From contig CAJOPE010000112.1 of the NCBI GenBank assembly GCA_905236815.1, positions 1 through 39,620 on the forward strand: a stretch of DNA of 39,620 bases. The letters run 5' to 3'. The translations under genes and the position numbers were made by a program. The stretch is from an uncultured Prevotella sp. Its GTDB lineage: Bacteria; Bacteroidota; Bacteroidia; Bacteroidales; Bacteroidaceae. Shown one piece after another: positions 36,156-39,620 of the stretch. The notes beneath the pieces were generated by a model that had not been told where the DNA came from, ran no database searches, and saw nothing but the letters and a program-made list of their open reading frames with translations. Each line of letters starts with the position of its first letter. Within the stretch, counting starts at the first letter, position 1.

Positions 36156-36157
36156 AA

Positions 36158-36214
36158 TCCTCTCCCCTACGAGTGGGAGGAAGTAGTATGGTAAAGTTAT
36201 CCATGAATTATATG
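36158..36214. repeat. REP-like element (type C) with conserved tail
   Basis: tcctctcccctacgagtgggaggaagtagtatggtaaagttatccatgaattatatgc. Confidence 0.8.
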
Positions 36215-36287
36215 CGTTATATGAGAAAAAAGCTAAAATGGCAATCATATTTACAATCTACTAAGTGATAAATCCTAATTAAAATTG

Positions 36288-36295
36288 TATCTTTG
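36288..36295 (+). promoter_or_regulatory. Putative -7 box (TATCTTTG)
   Basis: attgTATCTTTGCaag, 15 nt before the ATG at 36311; overlaps the ORF track's TTG start at 36293. Confidence 0.55.
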
Positions 36296-36310
36296 CAAGA
36301 AAATAGTGAT

Positions 36311-36679
36311 ATGGGAAGAAATAAGTTTTCTAGAGACGAGGTAATAAAAATCGGTCGATTATTGAAATTGAAGAATGCGGGTAATCGCTTTCAGCAGAAG
36401 CAGGTACGCCATGATTTGCGTACAGAATTCGAATTCAATATCTCTGATTTCAATGAGCCTGGAAAGGCCTTCGGACCAGATGAACTCATTGCTGCTATCC
36501 AGCGTGGAGCGATTGTTATCCTCGACGACCAGACGATTGCTGATATGAAGGCGAAACGTGCTCGTGATAAGGCTCGCGACCAGGCTGAGGCTGAGAAAAT
36601 GGCGATTGAAACTGGCGAGCAGACCGACTGGAAGCAGGCGCTCGATGAGTGGAATGAATGGGAAAACAGTCAGAAATGA
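36311..36679 (+). CDS. Conserved hypothetical protein, charged C-terminus
   Basis: MGRNKFSRDEVIKIGRLLKLKNAGNRFQQKQVRHDLRTEFEFNISDFNEPGKAFGPDELIAAIQRG...; start moved from TTG 36293. Confidence 0.8.
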   Translation: MGRNKFSRDEVIKIGRLLKLKNAGNRFQQKQVRHDLRTEFEFNISDFNEPGKAFGPDELIAAIQRGAIVILDDQTIADMKAKRARDKARDQAEAEKMAIETGEQTDWKQALDEWNEWENSQK

Positions 36680-37560
36680 TCGATATCTGTTGTATCGGAC
36701 ATATTACCAAGGATAAAATTGTAACCCCTCGAGCTGAGGTCTTTATGAATGGAGGCACTTCTTTCTATTTCGCCTCTGCCATTCATCGACTTCCGGAACG
36801 AGTGAACTTCTCATTGGTGACCTCGATGCATCCATCTGATATGCAGATAGTTGAGAGATTCCGAAAGCATGGAATCAATGTAACGATGTTTCCATCTCGA
36901 CATACGGTATTCTTTGAAAATATCTATGGAGAGAATTCGGATGATCGCCGTCAGAATGTATTGGCGAAAGCTGATCCTTTCACAATCGAACAAATGAAGA
37001 ATATCGATGCAACTGTCTATCATTTAGGGAGTTTGCTAAGTGATGACTTCTCAGTCGATCTGGTGGAATATCTCGCCCAAAAGGGTAGGGTTTCGATAGA
37101 TGCCCAAGGTTATCTTCGCGAAGTAAGAGAGGGCAAGGTTTATGCCATAGACTGGAAGGATAAACTTCGCATCTTGAAACACACCTATTATATAAAGGTG
37201 AACGAAGTGGAAATGCAAACGCTAACCGGATTGAGTGATCCTTATTCTGCTGCCCGCAAATTGCATGAGTGGGGAGTGAAGGAGGTCTGCATCACTTTGG
37301 GAAGCGAAGGAAGTCTGGTATTTATCGATGATTCCTTCTACGAAGTTCCTGCTTATTCACCAAAGGAAGTCGTAGATGCCACAGGATGTGGCGATACCTA
37401 TTCGGCTGGTTATCTGTGGAGTCGCCAACAAGGAATCTCTCCCCTTGAAAGTGGAAAGATTGCAGCAGCAATGTGTACTATAAAATTAGAGCATAACGGA
37501 CCTTTTGAGGGAAGCTTTGAAGAGGTCGAGAAGATTATAGAAAGCTACGAGAAGGCGTGA
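36676..37560 (+). CDS. PfkB-family carbohydrate kinase
   Basis: MIDICCIGHITKDKIVTP...; VDATGCGDTYSAGYLW signature. ATGA overlap with the preceding gene makes 36676 the preferred start. Confidence 0.92.
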   Translation: MIDICCIGHITKDKIVTPRAEVFMNGGTSFYFASAIHRLPERVNFSLVTSMHPSDMQIVERFRKHGINVTMFPSRHTVFFENIYGENSDDRRQNVLAKADPFTIEQMKNIDATVYHLGSLLSDDFSVDLVEYLAQKGRVSIDAQGYLREVREGKVYAIDWKDKLRILKHTYYIKVNEVEMQTLTGLSDPYSAARKLHEWGVKEVCITLGSEGSLVFIDDSFYEVPAYSPKEVVDATGCGDTYSAGYLWSRQQGISPLESGKIAAAMCTIKLEHNGPFEGSFEEVEKIIESYEKA

Positions 37561-37603
37561 TGCAGCAAAGTACAATATCAAGTTGAATTAGATGCTAAAG
37601 AAA

Positions 37604-37638
37604 AGCCCTCTCCCTGAAGGGGAGAGCGGGGAGAGAGG
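37604..37638. repeat. REP-like element (type B)
   Basis: agccctctccctgaaggggagagcggggagagagg; identical to 18211-18245. Confidence 0.93.
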
Positions 37639-37639
37639 T

Positions 37640-38524
37640 CTATCCCCTATATTCCTCAGGAGTCATTCCCACCACTTTAATAAAAAGCTGTCGGAATCTT
37701 CCTGCCGTACAGAATCCCAATCTATTAGCTATTTCCTTATCATTAATCTCTCCTTCGAGAATCATCTGTTTGGCAATGTCGATGCGTCTCAGCGAGATAT
37801 ATTCGTTAAAATCCTTTCCTGTTTCGTGCTTCAGCAAATCGTTGAAATAAGCACTCGACATATTTAATTTCTGTGCAAACTGACAGGGACAAGGCTGTTT
37901 GCAGTCACTTGTTTTCTCGCTTTTTAGATAAGTATCTATAGCAGAAGTAATCTTGTGGATAGCTTCATCATTGGCATCATGACGGGTAATGAACTGACGA
38001 TGGTAGAACCTCAGACAATAATTCAGGAATAGTTCCAGTTTATTGCATATCAATATCTGGGTGAATCTATCCACACCCCATTTTAATTCGTTTTCAATTT
38101 CCTCAAGTCCACGTTGAAAGATCGTCTTTTCGCGAGCAGAGATATGTAGAGATTCTTTCTCTTTGTATTTAAAGAATGAATACTGCTTAATCTTCTCCCC
38201 AAGGGCAGTTCCGCAAAGCAAGTCAGGATGAAATACCAGCATATAGCCCTTGTTCGGACGGCAGCATTTGCAATGAATATCGACAGCTTTATCGGGTGAA
38301 TGAAAAACTAATACCCCTTCATTGAAATCATATTTCTCTTTACCATAATCACAGCCGTTGATAGGGTGATGCAAAAGCATAATAGAGTAGCATCCCAATC
38401 TGATATCTTCATCTTCATCGGCCTTGGAAAAGTCGATGATGCTAATCAGAGGGTGTAATGTCTTTTCGTTGAATAACTTATTGCAGGAACAAACTGTATC
38501 TATATGTTTTGTATTTGTTGTCAA
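37640..38524 (-). CDS. AraC-family transcriptional regulator, cysteine-rich paralog, TTG start
   Basis: 294 aa; C-terminal two-HTH domain (FAQKLNMSSAYFNDLLKHETGKDFNEYISLRRIDIAKQMI...GMTPEEYRG); first codon TTG overlapping the upstream TGA. Confidence 0.9.
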   Translation of the reverse strand: MTTNTKHIDTVCSCNKLFNEKTLHPLISIIDFSKADEDEDIRLGCYSIMLLHHPINGCDYGKEKYDFNEGVLVFHSPDKAVDIHCKCCRPNKGYMLVFHPDLLCGTALGEKIKQYSFFKYKEKESLHISAREKTIFQRGLEEIENELKWGVDRFTQILICNKLELFLNYCLRFYHRQFITRHDANDEAIHKITSAIDTYLKSEKTSDCKQPCPCQFAQKLNMSSAYFNDLLKHETGKDFNEYISLRRIDIAKQMILEGEINDKEIANRLGFCTAGRFRQLFIKVVGMTPEEYRG

Positions 38525-39429
38525 AGCGCTTTGCGATATTGGTTAGGGGTCATTCCTGTATTTCGCTTGAAATAACGGTTGAAATGCTGTGAATACTCAA
38601 ATCCTAGTTCGTAGGAAATCTCATTAACGGTTTTCTGTGAACTTGCCAGTTCCTCTTTGGCAAGATCGATAATCTTGTTTTGGATATATTCCTGAGGGGT
38701 GCGGCCTGTTTCCTTTTTCACTAAGTCGCCGAAATAGTTTGGTGATAGGAAACACTCACTGGCGAAATATTTCACGCTTGGGAGTCCTTCCTGTTTTGGG
38801 CGATCGCCAACGAAATATTCATCAAGCAGGCGCTCGAACTTATCCAGAACATCCAGATTGGCTGTTTTGCGAGTAACAAACTGACGTTCATAGAAGCGCA
38901 TACAGTAGTCGAGCAGCAGCTCTATATTTCTGCAAATCAACTTCTTGCTGTGATTGTCGATAGGATGATCCAACTCCATACTTATTTTGTTGAGACAGTC
39001 CTTGAAGATAGTCTTTTCATCCTCACTCAAATGGAGTGCCTCTCGGGAGGAATAAGAGAAGAAATCATATTGTTTGATGTCATGTCCCAATGAGGTACCT
39101 CGGATGAGATCGGGGTGAAACATCAAACCAAGAGCTTGCGGTTTATAGTCGGCATGTGGCTTGAAGTGTACCACCTGACCTGGTGCGAAAGAAGTGACGG
39201 TACCCTCTTGATAATCATAAGGTTGACGGCCATAAGTGATATCACCGCAAATAGCCTGCTTGAGCCAGATGGAATATACACCATATTCGAAAGTTGCCTC
39301 TTGACATGCCATAGCCAGATCGGCATCCTCCATATTAAAAACAGTAATAAGTGGATGCTTGGTCTCAAAACCCATCAAACGGTTATAGTCGTCAATGGAG
39401 TCAATTCTTCTGATAATTTCTTCAGCCAT
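38521..39429 (-). CDS. AraC-family transcriptional regulator
   Basis: 302 aa; FASECFLSPNYFGDLVKKETGRTPQEYIQNKIIDLAKEEL...GMTPNQYRK; same architecture as 37640-38524. Confidence 0.93.
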   Translation of the reverse strand: MAEEIIRRIDSIDDYNRLMGFETKHPLITVFNMEDADLAMACQEATFEYGVYSIWLKQAICGDITYGRQPYDYQEGTVTSFAPGQVVHFKPHADYKPQALGLMFHPDLIRGTSLGHDIKQYDFFSYSSREALHLSEDEKTIFKDCLNKISMELDHPIDNHSKKLICRNIELLLDYCMRFYERQFVTRKTANLDVLDKFERLLDEYFVGDRPKQEGLPSVKYFASECFLSPNYFGDLVKKETGRTPQEYIQNKIIDLAKEELASSQKTVNEISYELGFEYSQHFNRYFKRNTGMTPNQYRKAL

Positions 39430-39535
39430 AATTGTGTCTGTTTATTCGTTTGCAAATTTAGTGATTAATCCTTAAATCAGCAATACCTTATTTACGGATT
39501 AATGGATATTAATTACTTACCAGCAATTAACAATT

Positions 39536-39579
39536 AGTAATTATCAATTAGAAATTAGTAATTGTGATTACCTTTTTTC
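39536..39579. repeat. AT-rich repeat aattagtaattgtgattaccttttt (copy 2)
   Basis: Matches 35315-35358. Confidence 0.8.
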
Positions 39580-39620
39580 TTCTGTATTATCAATTGAAAT
39601 ATTGGAGTTATTTGCATATC

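Noticed and set aside
36293-36310. TTG start of the 128-aa ORF
   Set aside because: It lies within the TATCTTTG promoter box; ATG at 36311 is preferred.
37640-39429. Frameshifted single AraC gene
   Set aside because: Both ORFs are full length, each with its own N-terminal domain and two-HTH domain; they are tandem paralogs.

Overview
This 39.6 kb window looks like chromosomal DNA from a Bacteroidota organism, probably Prevotella/Segatella-like (inferred from TAnnTTTG promoters and protein style; no search was run). Most of it is core genes: metG, argH, pyrE, recX, prmC, ribD, argS, dinB, a YifB/ComM-type ATPase, transporters, an Upf1-like helicase and three tRNAs. There is no prophage, CRISPR array or complete transposon. 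The main points of interest are: (1) two consecutive units, each with a promoter, a large exported protein, a tiny MKKIY...WDD peptide and a terminator; the two peptides are clearly related to each other; (2) a multi-copy REP/BIME-like palindrome family with about a dozen copies, one apparently inserted in frame in an endonuclease/exonuclease/phosphatase gene and weaker candidates in two other proteins; (3) a divergent intergenic region with five 11-bp and five 22-bp direct repeats, the 22-mers each built around a palindrome; (4) a 47-bp hairpin repeat shared between the ribD 3' coding end and an inverted downstream copy, with a compensatory stem change; (5) several degenerate or unusual proteins: a predicted pseudokinase, a thioredoxin-fold protein without CxxC, a DUF559-RNase H fusion, and a cysteine-rich AraC paralog with a TTG start overlapping its partner.
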